DNA from: Hemibagrus wyckioides
Lineage: Eukaryota; Chordata; Actinopteri; Siluriformes; Bagridae
DNA length: 64,000 nucleotides
Direction: 5' to 3'
Assembly (NCBI RefSeq): GCF_019097595.1
Contig: NC_080717.1
Location: 23,146,376-23,210,375 of the forward strand
This document shows positions 1 through 14,400 of the stretch, piece by piece. Made by a program: the position numbers and the translations under genes. How positions within the stretch are numbered: position 1 is the first letter of the stretch; the number at the start of each line of letters is the position of its first letter. The notes under the pieces are model-generated. The model saw only the letters and a program-made list of their open reading frames with translations, had not been told where the DNA came from and searched no databases.

Positions 1-59
1 CTCCCGTAGCTAGCTAGCTAATTACCGGGTTAGATATCACGTCTGGACTGACTCATGTT

Positions 60-260
60 TTGAGTCATACTGTTATGACTGTACGCGTGTATAGCCGTGT
101 CAGGAAACCTACACGGATAAACCCAAGCCGACAGGTCGGGTCCAGTTCGCCGAGAGCGGCCGACAAACCGAACGGCAGAAAGTTCGAATGTCAAAGTGCT
201 GAAGCCACGCGCCTTCTCGCGAGATTTGAGGGCATGCACGCGGATTCTTTGTTGTAGGTC
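60..260. promoter_or_regulatory. CpG-rich candidate promoter with a TCTCGCGAGA palindrome
   Basis: This stretch is much richer in CpG than the AT-rich DNA around it. A perfect TCTCGCGAGA palindrome lies at 215-224. That motif is known from TATA-less CpG-island promoters, where it directs initiation. No coding exon is attached to it in this window. It may be a distal promoter of the erc1 gene downstream or the promoter of a gene leaving the window on the left. The direction of transcription cannot be read from the sequence alone. Confidence 0.4.
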
Positions 261-2740
261 TTTATCGGTTCAATTTCTTTGTTCAGCTGGTTATCAACGA
301 AGAAACCAATGCAAACAAGTCCCACGGTCTTAAGAAAACGCACACACCAGGCTGAGAGTCCATTCCCGTGCTATTTAGCTATACACGAGCTAGTTTTTTT
401 TGTTGTTGTTGTTGATGTTGCAACACAAAAGCGTCTGTTACTTATTACACCTAGTCCGTAAATCAAACGATTTCCACTCGACGGACTTAATTTGGATTTA
501 TGGAGGCATGAACAGGCGTTTTATAGTTTTTCCATCTCAGTGCGACACCATAAAACACAGCCGGTAAAAGAACAATCCGCATTCTCCTCTCTCTTCCCCC
601 GAGACAGCCCAAAATAACATCATAACGCAGTGTAGACACGCGCGCCCCCTGCTGCACAGAAACCGCACAACATACTGGAAATGTACTAACATAATTAGCG
701 GCCACAACAAAGGAACAGGCATCATGATCTTAAAATACGTCGATAACACATAGCCACACAATACGAATGTAACCGAAGTTATTACATGTTACCAAATGTT
801 GTTTATTTATACAGTCAGACGCTTTTATCTTGCTTAATCTTAAATAAATAAGGGGATGATGTCATCATCTACACCTATCTCTCAAGGGAAGGTGTGTCTG
901 ATTCTAGGCCTAAATATCATATCTTTTTCTTTTTTTTTTCTAAAAGGAAACCTCCACCCTGAAACACATTAAATGTTTGTGATGTGGTTAGAAATTCATT
1001 TGTTGGTTGGTGTTTTTTTTTTGTTTTGTTTTTGTTTTTTTGGTACTTCCACAGTGGAGACATCAAAGATGGGAAAGATGCAATGCAAGGACTTGAACTG
1101 AGTTTTCTTGCCACTTTCTGTTAAAAATATATTTATATTTCTAGAGAGACATGGTTTACCACAGACAAAACTGTCTGAAAACAAAATTTCCTACAGCAGT
1201 TTAGAGTTTAGTTTATCTTCCAAATATTTTCCAAATTCTTAACCTAAATTTTTATATTCAATATGAATACATTCGGTAAAAATGACAGCAGAAAAAACAC
1301 AATTAATTGTAAGTAACATTCTCTAGTTTATTTCTTGCGATATCAGAATAAAACAGGATTAAAAATATGTAGAGAGGAAGCAATATCAACCTCCAAATAC
1401 ACATGAAAACAGTACACTAAGTAAAAAATTCTGCATACAAAGTAGTAGGCCTAAATCATGTTCTATATTTCCTAGTCTACGTAATTCCTCTGCTTATTAA
1501 GATATTTCATACAAAAACACCATTTAATATAGATTTAACATAGCTTTTGAGTGTTTCCTGCATACATTATTTCCTATATTCTATTAAAGCTCACTTCATC
1601 TTCCCGTTTTTTTTTAATTTTTTTATACACACTCTCTCTCTCACTCTTGCTGCCTTGTGCTATGTGTCTCATTTTGTACCAGTCTGTTTTTTTTTCCAAT
1701 AAATCTTGGGATTGGGCTATTAGAGGGGAAGTCTAGATTATAGTAATGTTAGTATGTTTTATCTGTGTCTCCTCCTCAGCTAATTTCCAAGGCTTTTGTG
1801 GGCTGTTTTTGGTGTGTGAAATCACAGCTCTGTGGTGCAAAGCCACAGGAAATGAATAGTTGCCTGATGCTGCTCTGTCACTTGCTAGTGTGAATCCACT
1901 GTTAGGCACTTCTGAGTCATCATTTTATACATTTCCATTTTATCAGGTACACCCATCAGCTAGGTTTTCTTTTGAAGATTTACTGAATACAGCCTAAATT
2001 TGTCAGAATTACTCCACCACAGGACCACCAATAATCAAATTATTTGATTGACTGGACTGGTATGAGCATTGAAAGCTCATTAGTTTCAAGCGGGTTGTTA
2101 AACACTCACTGAGTTAGGGAAAAAATTTTCTTGCCAGTTGCCTCTGACTTGCTCTTTGATGATATAAATTATCAATTTAAAAAAATGTATCATGAATTTC
2201 AACATTTTTTAAAGCTGCTTTGCCACAATGGTCATTATCAAAAGTGCTATACAGTTAAAACTGAAGGTGATGAATCTCTGAAAGTGAAGTGGCAGGAGGT
2301 CAAATTTTCCAAGGCATATATAAAAAAAAATGTTACAAAATGATCACAAAACAATGCCAACCCATTGTCTGCCAACATGCCAAACCATTGTCTGCACGTC
2401 TGGGGAGAGGGATGAGGAAAACTATTGCAAAGCTGTGGTCCATACTGTTTCTGTGATGCAGTGACTGTGAGTTTGGTTCCTGCTTTTCAACATGCCACAG
2501 GTACAGACTCAGAATTTTATTACTGAAGATGTCATAACACCATTCCAGATCATCTTCGCTTACTCCAGCTCACTTTAAGCAATTCATATAGCTGCAATCT
2601 CTGTGAGAAGTACTAAAGTACACCTTTCCTTGTCACTGCAGTGGTAAATTCTTGACTTCTACACTACTGTGTATTTTGTAAATGTTGTGGACCAAATAAA
2701 AAAAAAGTATTAAAGTATATAATTACACCATGAGGACCAA
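261..2740. other. AT-rich non-coding stretch, no gene recognised
   Basis: Short open frames here are scattered, lack homology I recognise and have no convincing splice context. Poly-T and poly-A runs are frequent, for example around 920-1040. I see no RNA gene or transposon ends that I can name. Confidence 0.6.
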
Positions 2741-2744
2741 TGAT

Positions 2745-3085
2745 ATACACACACTGTCCATTTTATTAGGAACACTTCATACAGTTATCTGATGGGTGTA
2801 CAATTCACAGATCAGTAGTTTATGTAACCATTCAATAACCATCTGGTACCAACATCCATGTCACGATCAAAATCACACTTTTTCTTTGTTCTGATAGTTG
2901 ATGTGGACATTAACTGAAGCTCTTGACCTGTATCTGCATGATTTTTTTTTTTGCCTTGTCCTGCTGCCACATGATTGGCTAATTAGATCTGCATGAATGT
3001 GTAGCAGTACAGGTGTTGGGTAAAGTGGAGGGTGAGTGTATGTATGTTTGGTTGGACACTTAAAGAAGCCGTTCTTCAGTCCATA
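2745..3085. mobile_element. Tc1-like DNA transposon fragment (TTTATTAGGAACAC-end family)
   Basis: The start at about 2755 reads TCCATTTTATTAGGAACAC, the end signature of a very common fish Tc1-like family. The body (TGGTACCAACATCCATG and following) is clearly related to 37915-38140 in this window. The 26695-27165 element appears to belong to the same broad family. No transposase frame survives. Confidence 0.6.
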
Positions 3086-3104
3086 CATCAGTTTGATTAG
3101 ACAC

Positions 3105-3240
3105 TACAAAATGGCGGCTCTTCACTCCGTGATCCCCTGCGTGGGATTCATAATATATGACGTTAGCCCCGCCCACTCCGATTAGGCAGGCGGACGTCGC
3201 GAGCGCGCAGCGTAGGCGTTACGTCACCGAACTCCTTCCA
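3105..3240 (+). promoter_or_regulatory. Candidate erc1 promoter: YY1, Sp1 and CRE-like sites
   Basis: AAAATGGCGGC at 3109-3119 matches the YY1 consensus. CCCCGCCC at 3167-3174 is an Sp1 box. TTACGTCA at 3219-3226 is an ATF/CREB half-palindrome variant. The surrounding DNA is CpG-rich (GCGAGCGCGC near 3200). The cluster lies about 1.3 kb before the first erc1 coding exon on the same strand, so it is a reasonable housekeeping or neuronal promoter candidate. The transcription start and the non-coding first exon were not resolved. Confidence 0.45.
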
Positions 3241-4554
3241 GCCCTGATGGGAAAGGATGCTGCTAATGTCTGCAAATAATAAAAAAAAATAATAATAAAA
3301 AATAAAAATCATCAAGCAAAATAAATAGGTTTCTTTCTTTACCGCGCCGTTTGGACACTGGAGGCTGCAACACTTCATTTGAACACATGGATTAAAACAA
3401 CAGATGGTAATTTGATTTTGCAAGAAATTGATTGCTATTATGTCTGGATGAGATACATTGCGATGAATGAAATGGATGTGCATGATTATTTAGTGTGCAT
3501 CTTACGAACATACTTGACGATCGAAAGCGTTTGTTAACAATTTTATTTTCTTAAATATTTCCTTCGTTTTATGACAGAATGTGGGTTTTTAAGAGGAGTG
3601 GATAACCTTCTATAGGCAGTCAAACCGGTACAATGGTGGATGGCTGGAGAAGGGCAAGGGGAGGATGCTTGTAGTTGAATAACTGCACCAAGGTGATAGT
3701 GCTGGGAGCTGGGACAATCTGCACAATAAAATAACTGAAGCCGTTACGGAAATAAGAATTGTGCAGGCTAGAGCACGCGCTCGTATTTGCGCATCTCGCG
3801 CCTCTTCGGTCACATCCGAGTTTTAGAGCTCACGCCTAGATATAAGGATATATATGAACCATGATGGACTCCAACTAGTATTTAACATATATGACTATTT
3901 AACGGACAGCAAAGATCCGTGCCTGTCTGAACTCGACAGTGTACAATTTTTGTTTTGTTAAACGCTTTAATTGGGGATACATGGAGCGTGAATACGGTGC
4001 AACCCCACCTTTTCTCCTTTGCACAGCCGTCACCTGGTGGTTTGTAGTCTAGATGTATTTCATGAGGTGTGACCTAAAATTATGCAAATAAATGTAAAAT
4101 GTTTCATTATATAATGAGCTGACAAGGTTATTTATGCAATGTTGAGTAGTTGTAACATGGAGCACGCTTCATGTGGAACAGTAATGGCATAGTTCAGGCC
4201 TTAATATTAATTGAAATAGGATAAAGGATTAAATGCCCATCTGCGTGCAGTTAACTGGAACAATGGTGTGGACTCTTTCATCCCAGTGACCCACATGGCA
4301 GTTATCCTTTGGCATGCCATGTTTTCATATACAAGCTGTATCTTTTATTTTTCTGCAGGGCACAGTAGGTGTTCCACGTTAGCCACGGACAGACCATCCT
4401 CTCCCAGGCAGCTCAAAGAAAGCTGTTGTCCTTGTGCAAAGGGGAAAGCAAGAATATATCCTTACATGCAAGAAGAATGACTGTTTTTTAACAGCTTGGG
4501 TGCGGTACATATTTATTCTTACTTCAGTTTGTCTACTGGTTGTAGTCTTTCAGA

Positions 4555-5241
4555 ATGTACGGCAGCTCTCGCTCTGTGAGCAAAATGGAAGGCAACCACA
4601 GTGGGAGCCGGAACAGCCAGGGTAACTCAGGTCGATCTCCTCGACTGCCGCGCTCACCCCGAATGGGACACCGCCGCACCAACAGCATGGGGGGCAGTGG
4701 TGGTGGACCTGGTGGCCCTGGGGGCAAAACCCTTTCCATGGAGAACATCCAGTCTCTCAACGCTGCTTATGCCACGTCTGGTCCCATGTACATGAGTGAT
4801 AATGAGGTGGCTCTCGCCACCTCCTCCGACATCCCAAAAAGTGGAGTGGCAACCGGGCGCTTCGGGGGCAGCATCCCATATGGCGTGCGTGGCACAGTCA
4901 CCGGAAGCACGCCTGACATGGCCATGGTGCCTACTGTGTCCACAGACTCCATGAGCTTTGGAGGAGAGCTGCATACAGCATCCACCGTGCCACATTCATT
5001 GCGCCAGGCCAGGGACAACACCATCATGGAGCTGCAGGCGCAGCTGAAGGAGGTGCTGAGGGAGAATGAGCTCTTGAGGAAGGAGGTGGAGGTGAAAGAG
5101 AGCAAACTCAGCTCATCCATGAGCTCCATCAAGACCTTCTGGAGCCCTGAGCTAAAGAAGGAGAGGGCGCTGCGCAAGGATGAGGCTTCCAAGATAGCGG
5201 TGTGGAAGGAGCAATACCGTGCCATTCAGGATGAGACTCAG
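4555..5241 (+). CDS. erc1: erc1 first coding exon
   Basis: The exon starts one base after a ctttcag acceptor with the family N-terminus [13 protein letters not shown] and ends at ACTCAG before gtgagc. It encodes residues 1-229: the basic [14 protein letters not shown] segment, a glycine-rich linker and the beginning of the coiled coil ending [24 protein letters not shown]. The open frame runs on past the donor into an AT microsatellite, giving a false Ile-Tyr repeat tail that is not part of the protein. Confidence 0.93.
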
Positions 5242-5262
5242 GTGAGCAGTATACATATATAC

Positions 5263-5331
<69 letters not shown>

Positions 5332-5349
5332 GGATTACCATATATGTAT

Positions 5350-5413
<64 letters not shown>

Positions 5414-8400
5414 GTACATTTGGGGGAATCTGTGACCAGTTTTGCTACTGTTATGATAATTGGTGTGATTAAAATTGATCAATCTTATCTTCAATCCTAT
5501 TCAGTTCAATACTATCTTCTCTCCAGTTTGTAGATTCTCCTGAGTCTTTGCATTTGACTATATTTTCTTTCTTACTTAGAATAATATTGTTATATATATA
5601 TGTCCGATAAACATCTGTCATTTCTTTTCAACTAAGTTGATATCTAAGAACTGCAAATGTGCCCTAGCCTATGATTTATATCATTTTAAACCATTCAGTA
5701 AGTACTAATACCCCATGGACTGGGGGCGGAGTCATCTTGTTAGAGACTATTCCCACCATAGAAATGTTTCATCACAACATGAACGTGATTTGCAGCATAT
5801 CCCTAAGGGGACAAGTGAAAACAAACCATTCCAGCAAAATCCCTCCCAGAGTATAACAGAGCCACCACCTTTTCTTTTAATTCATCACTGTCTGTAGTTC
5901 TAGCATGGACATGTAAGAATGTATTGAGGTGCACTTAGAAGAAAGTAAAATTTGATGGCTATAAAATAAATTGTGCAACCCGGTGTTCAGCAAGAAAATG
6001 AAATACAAACTGTCATCCCTGTCACACAGTTTGGAACATGTCTGCTGATATTATTTTGTTACTGTAGATATTATTAAAACTAAAATAATGAATTAGTGAT
6101 AATGCAGTAATAACTGGTTAATCCACAGATTTGTATCTACTGTATTACCCGTAACAGAGTCTAATAATTAATACAGAATTTGCCACCTGAAACCTTAAAT
6201 ATTAAAGGAAACTCCACCATGAAATATATTAAATATTGAAATATTACTGATGTGTTTAGTGCTAATTTGGTAGCTGATGCTATATTTTCATTAGTTTAGT
6301 GTAATTGGGGAAAACAATTAAGAAAAAAAAAATCTTAAAAAATTAAGGGATAACAGTCAGGTTTCACTGTTAACCCCTAACAAAAACAAAAGAACAAAAG
6401 CATCTTTTCTCATACACCATTTTCCAGTGATGTTTAAGTTCATGTTCATGAGAAATCCATTGTATAAGTTGTGGAGACAGCAAACATTGGATTCAAAGTT
6501 CAGCACAATGCAGTGCAAGTTGCACCGAGGCGAAGTGAGGCTAGGTAGCAATCACTTGAATGTGTTGACGGTGATATTAGGATGACACTTATCTAATCTT
6601 ATCTTATCTAAAACTAAGTAGCATTAGTTGAATCTTTGGAACCTAATCTGTTAGAAAAGAGTGTACAGATGAAGAGAAGAGAACTAAAACGTTGCTGCAT
6701 TGCTGTCTTCAGGTAGAGTTGAAGCAAGGGCTAATGTTGTGTTTGTGGTGCCTTTTAAGTGGTAATTTGCAAGTTGTAATTCCATCATTTCCCATCTTGA
6801 GACGTTTGACATGCAAAGTGAAAAAAAAAAAAAATGGAAATGGAAAGTGTGCGTTTTGTTTGGTCTGTCAGTGCATTGAAAGCTCATAAAAAGCTACTTA
6901 AGCTTCATACGTACAGTTACAGGCCTGGGAGGCTATTGTTACTCTTCTACTATGCAACTTTAAACATTCATGCAATGTTTTGGACAGAAAATGCAGTACA
7001 GCAGACAAAAATGAGAAGCTTAGCAACAAGCTAGCCAGCAGACAATAGCTAGTAGCTTAGCAAGAAGCCAGCAAGTTAACTCTGAAGATACTTTACAATT
7101 TATTGAGTGTGTTTTTAGATTTTATTTCTAGCTGTTATACTTGGATTTGAGGCACTGTTTCCAGTAACCTTTAGACAGTTTTCATACAGGATTTTTGCAC
7201 TAGATAATACTCTAAACAATTTAGGCTCAAAGTCCTACAATGCTAAACAGCAATAAATAACTGAATGATTTTGGAGCGTTTCAGCAGTTTTATGATCTCA
7301 GTGCAGTAAACACTATGTGCTGTAAAACTTTAGCTTTACAGGACAAAAGATGATACATGCTTTTGTTCATAGTTTTTCCCTGACTCTGACACGATTCTTT
7401 GCTATTAGCAATGTTGTGAACCTGGAACAGAGAATAAATGGTACAGTCAACATTACATGCAAAAAATGTATAAAATGTATGGTACAGCTTATACAAGCAA
7501 AGTATATTTACCACTGTGCATGATGTACAGTGATTTACTTCAGGCCAAGCATTAGATAAATACTAAAAAGTTAAAGATTTTTGTCAACAATCCGAAGTCA
7601 AACTGTTCTCCATATCCCAGTGGTATTAGTGTGTGTCACATCCTGAGTGTTCATCAGTCTCATGGATGTTTGATATTACAGAGAGTACTAAAATTTTATC
7701 CATGCAGTCAGCTAAATCTTTAGAATATGGCAAACATTGACTCCTACAATTAAATGCATAAATATTGATTAATTTCCTTACTTTATACTGCTTGCCGGAT
7801 GTATAATGTAAAGGAAGTTGTCTGATTTCCCAAATGTTTCATCATTTCCAAAACGGTGTTCAAATCAAATATTAATCAAATTTAAAGAAAAACATTTTGA
7901 TGAGACTGTTTTACTATTCACACTTTCCTCAGTATCTCCAAAGGACATGTTTATAGTTCAGTCACTGATAGTTAATTTTAAGAGCTTTGCTATTAGAGTA
8001 AGCAGCCAATTTTTTTCAGGCAATTGTTTAGATGGCTGTCTTTATTGTTTTGAAATCTCATATTCATTGTTTAAAAATGATACTCATATCAGAAATAAAT
8101 TATCCCCAGGATCAGGCTTTGTTCTGCAAGCTTCCAGAAATCTTTCCTCCCATGTGTATAGAGTGTAAGGGTCTGGTCTGGTCCCGGCATGCCTGTACAC
8201 TCCTGCTTCCTACACCACATTGTGCTAATCTAATGTCCTACTGCCCTGCTGAGCGCTAGATGTTTGAGCTGCTAATTGAAGATGTCCGTTTGCAGATTTT
8301 CAGTGCTCCGTTTGAGCCTCGGTAATGCTGCGCTCTCTGCTCTCTACTGCCGTGTGCTGAGCCCTCTCATTTTAGTGATTAGTCTCAAACTGTGATTCAC

Positions 8401-11400
8401 AGCAACATGGCTGTCTTGTCACATCCACACACGAAGGGGCGTAGTGAAGGAAGCTAACGATGGCTGTGTAATTTGGTGGGATAGGCATTGTCATGCTGCT
8501 CGTTCCCAGTTAAAATTACACGGATATATTCAAAGGCATTATACGTGAACACTGATTAGTACTATGTGCTATTTAGCAACATGCTTATTTAAACTTAATT
8601 AGATTGTGCCATCCAATATCCAGCATTTGTGCGTGTGTGAGTGTATGTGTTGTTAAGTAATTGTGCAATAACTGCTTTTCTGTTGCTGCTGCTCTAATCA
8701 GAATGGTCAAGGTTCGGTTAAAGACAAAACACCAAAGTCAAATGTTAGTAAGTCATGGTGTTGTGACACGGCTTATGGCCATGTGTTAGTTTACACATGG
8801 CCTACATGTATTTTAGGGATGACTAATCACACAGTCAGGAAGGGCGGGGGGTATATTAATTTTTTATTTTTTTTATATTATTTTTCCTAGAGATTTTATG
8901 TTCTCAGTATCCTTGGCATAAAATGTCCTGTTCTCAGTTATGTATGGTAAATAAACCATGGTTTCCAGATGGCCCACATGGGGGCTCCATCTTCCCTCCT
9001 CTCTGCTTCACTACACCATACCACACACACACACCCTGCATCTGCCAAAGACACTTACGCTCGCCTGGCTTCCATATCGAATTTGTCAGCTATTTCTTTA
9101 TCCTATGTTCAGACTTTTTTCAAATGTGATGCATTGAATACTATATATATACGCACACACACATAGACTTGGAGGATTTAGTCTATTCCAGATAAACCAT
9201 TGCTCAATTTTGTCTGCAGCCATCTCAAGAGACTGAGCATGTGCACCGTAAATGTCTGCTGTTTGGAGAGTTACTGTTCCCTATGGTTTTCAGTTTATTC
9301 AACCTTTTTGGGAAAGTAAAAGATATGCAACTGTGATTCATGGCAAGCTCAAGCTTTGCTCTCTTAGAATTAGCTTTCAGCTCATGTTTAATGTTTAACC
9401 CAGCTTTGCCAATATTATAGGTATACTCCAAAGTTTTTCATGCCGTGTCTTATTCAATGTACCATATTTGCTCTGCTATGAAAAAGAATATAAATTTTGC
9501 TTACTTGAAAATTTTTAATGGTATTTCCTTTGATTTATAAATAAATTTATATAATGTGTCCTTTCCAAAACAGTCCATCCTTTATGTATTAATACTATAG
9601 ACCTTTAGAAAAGGTTTAAGTAACAGGAATTTTTTTTCTGTATTGTTTCAGTATTTTAATGTTGGAAAAAAATAACATTAGGACAGTTAAATACTTTCTT
9701 TCATATCTGTCTCATCTTAAGACCTTTACTGTTACAGTGTAGCATTCTTGTAATATATATTGTTGCTGTATTTTAAACCTTTATTGGTATAGGCATAAAG
9801 GGTGTATGTTCATCTCAGTACATGCTTTCACTGACATGCTCAAATGCTTTAACTGCCTGCTTATGCCAATGTGTGGTCAATGAGAGCAGTACAAACTTTT
9901 TATTCATCATCTTTGTCCTCCTGTCTCATCCATGGCAGCACCTGCAGACCACGGTGCAGGCACTTCAGGCTGAGTTGCGCATCCAGCGTGACCTGAATCA
10001 GCTGCTCCAGCCGCCTGGGGAGCCGCTCGCACTTGAACCGGGCGAGGAACAAGAAAGGCAAGCTCGTGAGCTCGTCCTGCTCCGTCGCACCATTCAGGAG
10101 ATGGAGCTACGGCTGGAGACGCAGCGTCAGACACTAGTAGCACGTGATGATTCTGTCAAGAAACTGCTGGAGATGCTGCACAACAAAGGACCATCAAGCA
10201 AGTCCAGCGAGGAGGACCACGAGCTCACGTGCCGTCTAGCAGACGCTGAGATGCATGCACATCACTTGGAGAACCTGCTGGAGCAGCGTGATAAAGAGAT
10301 GGTGGCTTTGCGAGAAGTGAGCAACATATAAATTCCTATTAGCATGTTCTTAGGCACATGCAATGTGAAATATAAAGACTTTGGGTGTAAAATAGTGAAG
10401 AATAGAAAAGAAAAATGAGAACAATGCAAAAAGGGTGATCCCTTTGCACGAAACCATTGTTATCCTTTTATAAAATGGGGTTAAAATTCATTTGTGAAAC
10501 TGGGAATCTGTAGGGAGTCTTATTTGCTTTTACAGTACTTTGTGTTGATCATAAGACTGTAGCAGAGTGATAGAGTGTTGAGCCAAATTCGTAGCGCAGA
10601 CGCAGTTTCCCCTGAAGGTTTAATGACACATCTGAAAGCTCTATTTCTGTCTATGGTGTGAACAAAGTGGCAGGCATGTGCCTCTGATTTCAGGAGCTGC
10701 ATCGACGCCTTGAAGGGACACCGGAGTCTACAAAAACCAAAGCTCTGCAAACCGTCATTGAGATGAAGGTACAAACTATGTCTGCTTTGGCCAATATACT
10801 GAACCCCTTCAGCTCCCAGGAGTAGACTTACATTCCTCACACTCATTACTACATACCTTTCCTATTAGCTTCTCTGCAGTTACTGAATAATGTGCTTCAG
10901 CAAGAATTACTGTGTAATAAACTGGGACTTTCCAGATGCTGGCTGATGATGGATCATTGTTTTAGATTAGACTTGTTTTAAGAAAACTAAAGGGCTCAAA
11001 TGGTTATTAAAGGATTCTGTTTTCTTCATGAGCAATGCCTACACTTCACTCCAAAATAGGAGATGAAGCAGGGTGGGTGAGATCGTGACAAAAACCCTGA
11101 ATTGTTTCTTTTTTTTGTTTAATTGTTTGCAGTTTTGCACATATAAACCTTTTTCATGCAGTGTGCACAGAAATGAACACTGTATTCATAATCTGGATGT
11201 CAGATGTGTGGTTTTGTGAGGCTTTTGTGTGTGTGTCTTGTGTGTGTAAAGGACTCGCAGATCAGCTCTCTGGAACGAGGACTAAGGGAGCTTGAGGACC
11301 AGGTCATGATGCTGCGCTCCAGTAACATGCTTACTTGTGAGGAGCGACAAGAGGAGGTCAAGCAAATGGAGGTCTACCGCAACCACACCAAGTTCATGAA

Positions 11401-14400
11401 GAACAAGGTAGTGCAAGTCCAATTCCAATGTATCTTGATTTTTGGTTTGTAGTATACCGTTTGCTTCTCTTTAAGGCAAGATATAACAGGTAAAAAATGG
11501 TCATTTTGGTCATTAGTTTTTCCTGAAAAGCTTTTTTTCCTGTTTACTCGAGCTAGCATATTTATCTGTATATGTCAGTTTCCTTTATGAGCCTTATAAA
11601 TCACATTCATTCAAGCATCCCCATCATTTCTAACATGACCATTGAAGTGCTCCAGTACCACAAGGGGGGGTACCTTCACAAGTACAAGAGGGTTAGGGGG
11701 GTACTTTCTCATATACAGAAGCACAACAGCAATCAAAATCGTCGTCTCCCCATTCCCCCCTAAAATTTACTTCTTATACACTGGGGAAAACTTCAGCTGG
11801 GGAAAACTCCAACTCCAACTCCTTCAGCCTGGCCCTGGTGAATATCCCCATAACCTGCTTAAGGCTTGCCTTCAGTGGGAACTGAGGTATAGGAGAGCAA
11901 CCACCTCTGATTTAGAAGATTTAGAAGGCGTCTATATGGTGTGTGGGTGTAAGACTAAATACATCTGTTCTCACACACAAATTCTTTTCACAAAGTGACA
12001 GCCCATGTTCCCAAAGACTGTCCATCACATGTCATGACTGCCATTGCACCCCATCAACAAGATTGCTCCATGTTGCCATTTCGGCACACCAAGACACCTC
12101 ACACACAAGCCTTGTTTCATGGTGGATCGCAGTAACCTTAATCCAGGCAGGGAACATTGTATTTGTCATGGAGGGACTTTAGGGGACATTTTAAATCTTA
12201 CATAATTTCTAACAACTTTTATTTTATATATATTTTTTAAATATTTTATCAAAATTAACTGGCAAAAAAATCATTGGCATAGTATACCGGTAGTGTCTTG
12301 CATTAAACGTAATATAGTTTTCCACCAGCATCCATCATAAAACGGTTGGCTTTGAATCTATGCATCTATCATTGATGCAAAGAACTTGGTTCAAGCATTT
12401 ATTATTATAAATGTAACGATTGCAGTATACCTTTGACCTTAGACCACCTGTAACATGATATTTCTGTAAAATACAGAAGTGATATTTGTAACTCTGACTG
12501 GACTGTCTTCTGTGAATCAGATGGACCAGGTGAAGCAGGACCTCTCTAGGAAGGACACCCAGCTCCTTGGCCTGCAGACCAAACTTGAGACGCTTACCAA
12601 TCAGTTCTCTGATAGCAAACAGCACATCGAAGTGCTCAAAGAGTCCCTGACTGCCAAAGAGCAGCGAGCTGCCATTTTACAGACAGAGGTAGGAAGCCAA
12701 TCGGTGGTTTACCAACCCAACAATTTAACAATTTAAAAAGTTTTATTCTGGACTTATTAACTCCATAATCTCTCAGGTGGATGCACTGAGGTTGCGTCTT
12801 GAGGAGAAGGAAACGCTGCTGAACAAAAAGAGCAAGCAGATCCAAGACATGTCTGAGGAGAAGAGCACACTCAACGGCGAGATCCATGACCTTAAAGACA
12901 TGCTGGATGTCAAAGAGCGAAAAATCAATGTGCTACAGAAAAAGGTTGCAATTTACACTTAAATGCTGTCCCTGATACTAGTCCCTGTAGTGTATGTGAA
13001 TATAAATTTATAAATGATTATTTTCCAGATTGAGAACCTGCAGGAGCAGCTGAGGGATAAAGAGAAGCAGATGAGCAGCTTGAGGGAAAGAGTGAAGTCT
13101 CTGCAGACTGATACATCCAACACAGATACAGTCCTCAGCACCCTGGAGGACTCACTGGCTGAGAAGGTAACTGGTTGAGTCATAACCAAAGAATTATATA
13201 TAGTCTGTATGCAGATAATTTAAATAAATGTTCATAAAAAATAAAAATAAAAATTGTAAGACAGCCTTTCATGCTAAATATGTCATTCTAAGCGTCACCG
13301 CAAATTCATTTATCACTCGTTACAGGAAAGAATCATTGAGCGTCTGAAGGAGCAGAGAGACCGGGAGGAGAGGGAAAAGGCAGAGGAGCTGGACAGCAGT
13401 AAAAGAGAGCTGAAAGAGCTTAAGGAGAAAGTCAGCTTGCTGCAGGGGGACCTTTCAGATCGAGAGGTGATTATTACTGATTATAAGGTCCAGTTTCCAT
13501 CATTGGTACTTTATCTTGTCGTTTCACTTATTAGGTGTACAGTTAGAAACTGGATCATATTTTTCCATGTTTTCCAACAGTCTAGCACATCAATGACTTT
13601 TCTGATTACAAAAAAATAACAAATTTCCCATGCCCGTGAGTGCATGATCATTTTATAAATGACTTTTTTGCTTTAATTTTTTCATTGCCGAACCATGTTG
13701 CCTTAAGGGACCTGTAACATGTAAAAGTGGGAACTTTGTTACAGCAAAAGAAAAAAACCGCCAGAATGTCGTTCAGGCGTCCAGACACAAGCAGGAAGGT
13801 GTATTATCGATAAATCCCTAATCAAACGCAATGACAAAAAAACAGAAATAATAAACATGAAACAGGGAACTCAAACTAGAAAAACCCAGCGCAGAAAAAC
13901 AAGATTTTGTGAGGATACTCAGACACAACAGGATATAACTAGACAAATTGGTTAAGGATTTAACACAGAACAGATGAACACACTCGGGCAACAAAGAACG
14001 ACCGGACAGGGTTGGAGACAGAGCTATAATGAAAACATGAGCACATGTTTGTAAACAGAACACACGATGGTGAAAGCAGTGTGTGGTGATTGGAACCACA
14101 GTGTGCACTGAGAGGTGGAATTCATTACAGAACCATTCCCAAAATGGATAAAGACTAAATATGCGGTCAGTGAAGAGTGAAAATCCTTCAACTGAAGACT
14201 AATGTAAAAAACATGTTGGATTTTTTAAATGGAATAAATATGCTTTAAATTTCCTGACTTCAGTAACGGCATATACACAGTATTTAATACATGCTGAGAT
14301 GAAAATCCCACGATTCACCGTTTCAGGGTTTGTTTTCAGAAATAGCGAGGGTGATGAGGTAATATCCTGTGCAATGCCATTTCACAGCATTCATACAGAT

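Noticed and set aside
5242..5472. Open frame extending erc1 exon 1 with an Ile-Tyr repeat
   Set aside because: It is intronic read-through past a good gtgagc donor into an AT microsatellite; exon 2 at 9939 continues the family sequence exactly.
13740..14110. Possible interspersed repeat in an erc1 intron
   Set aside because: The composition (AACAGGGAACTCAAACTAG, many AACACAG-like words) is suggestive, but I could not identify ends or a second copy in the window.
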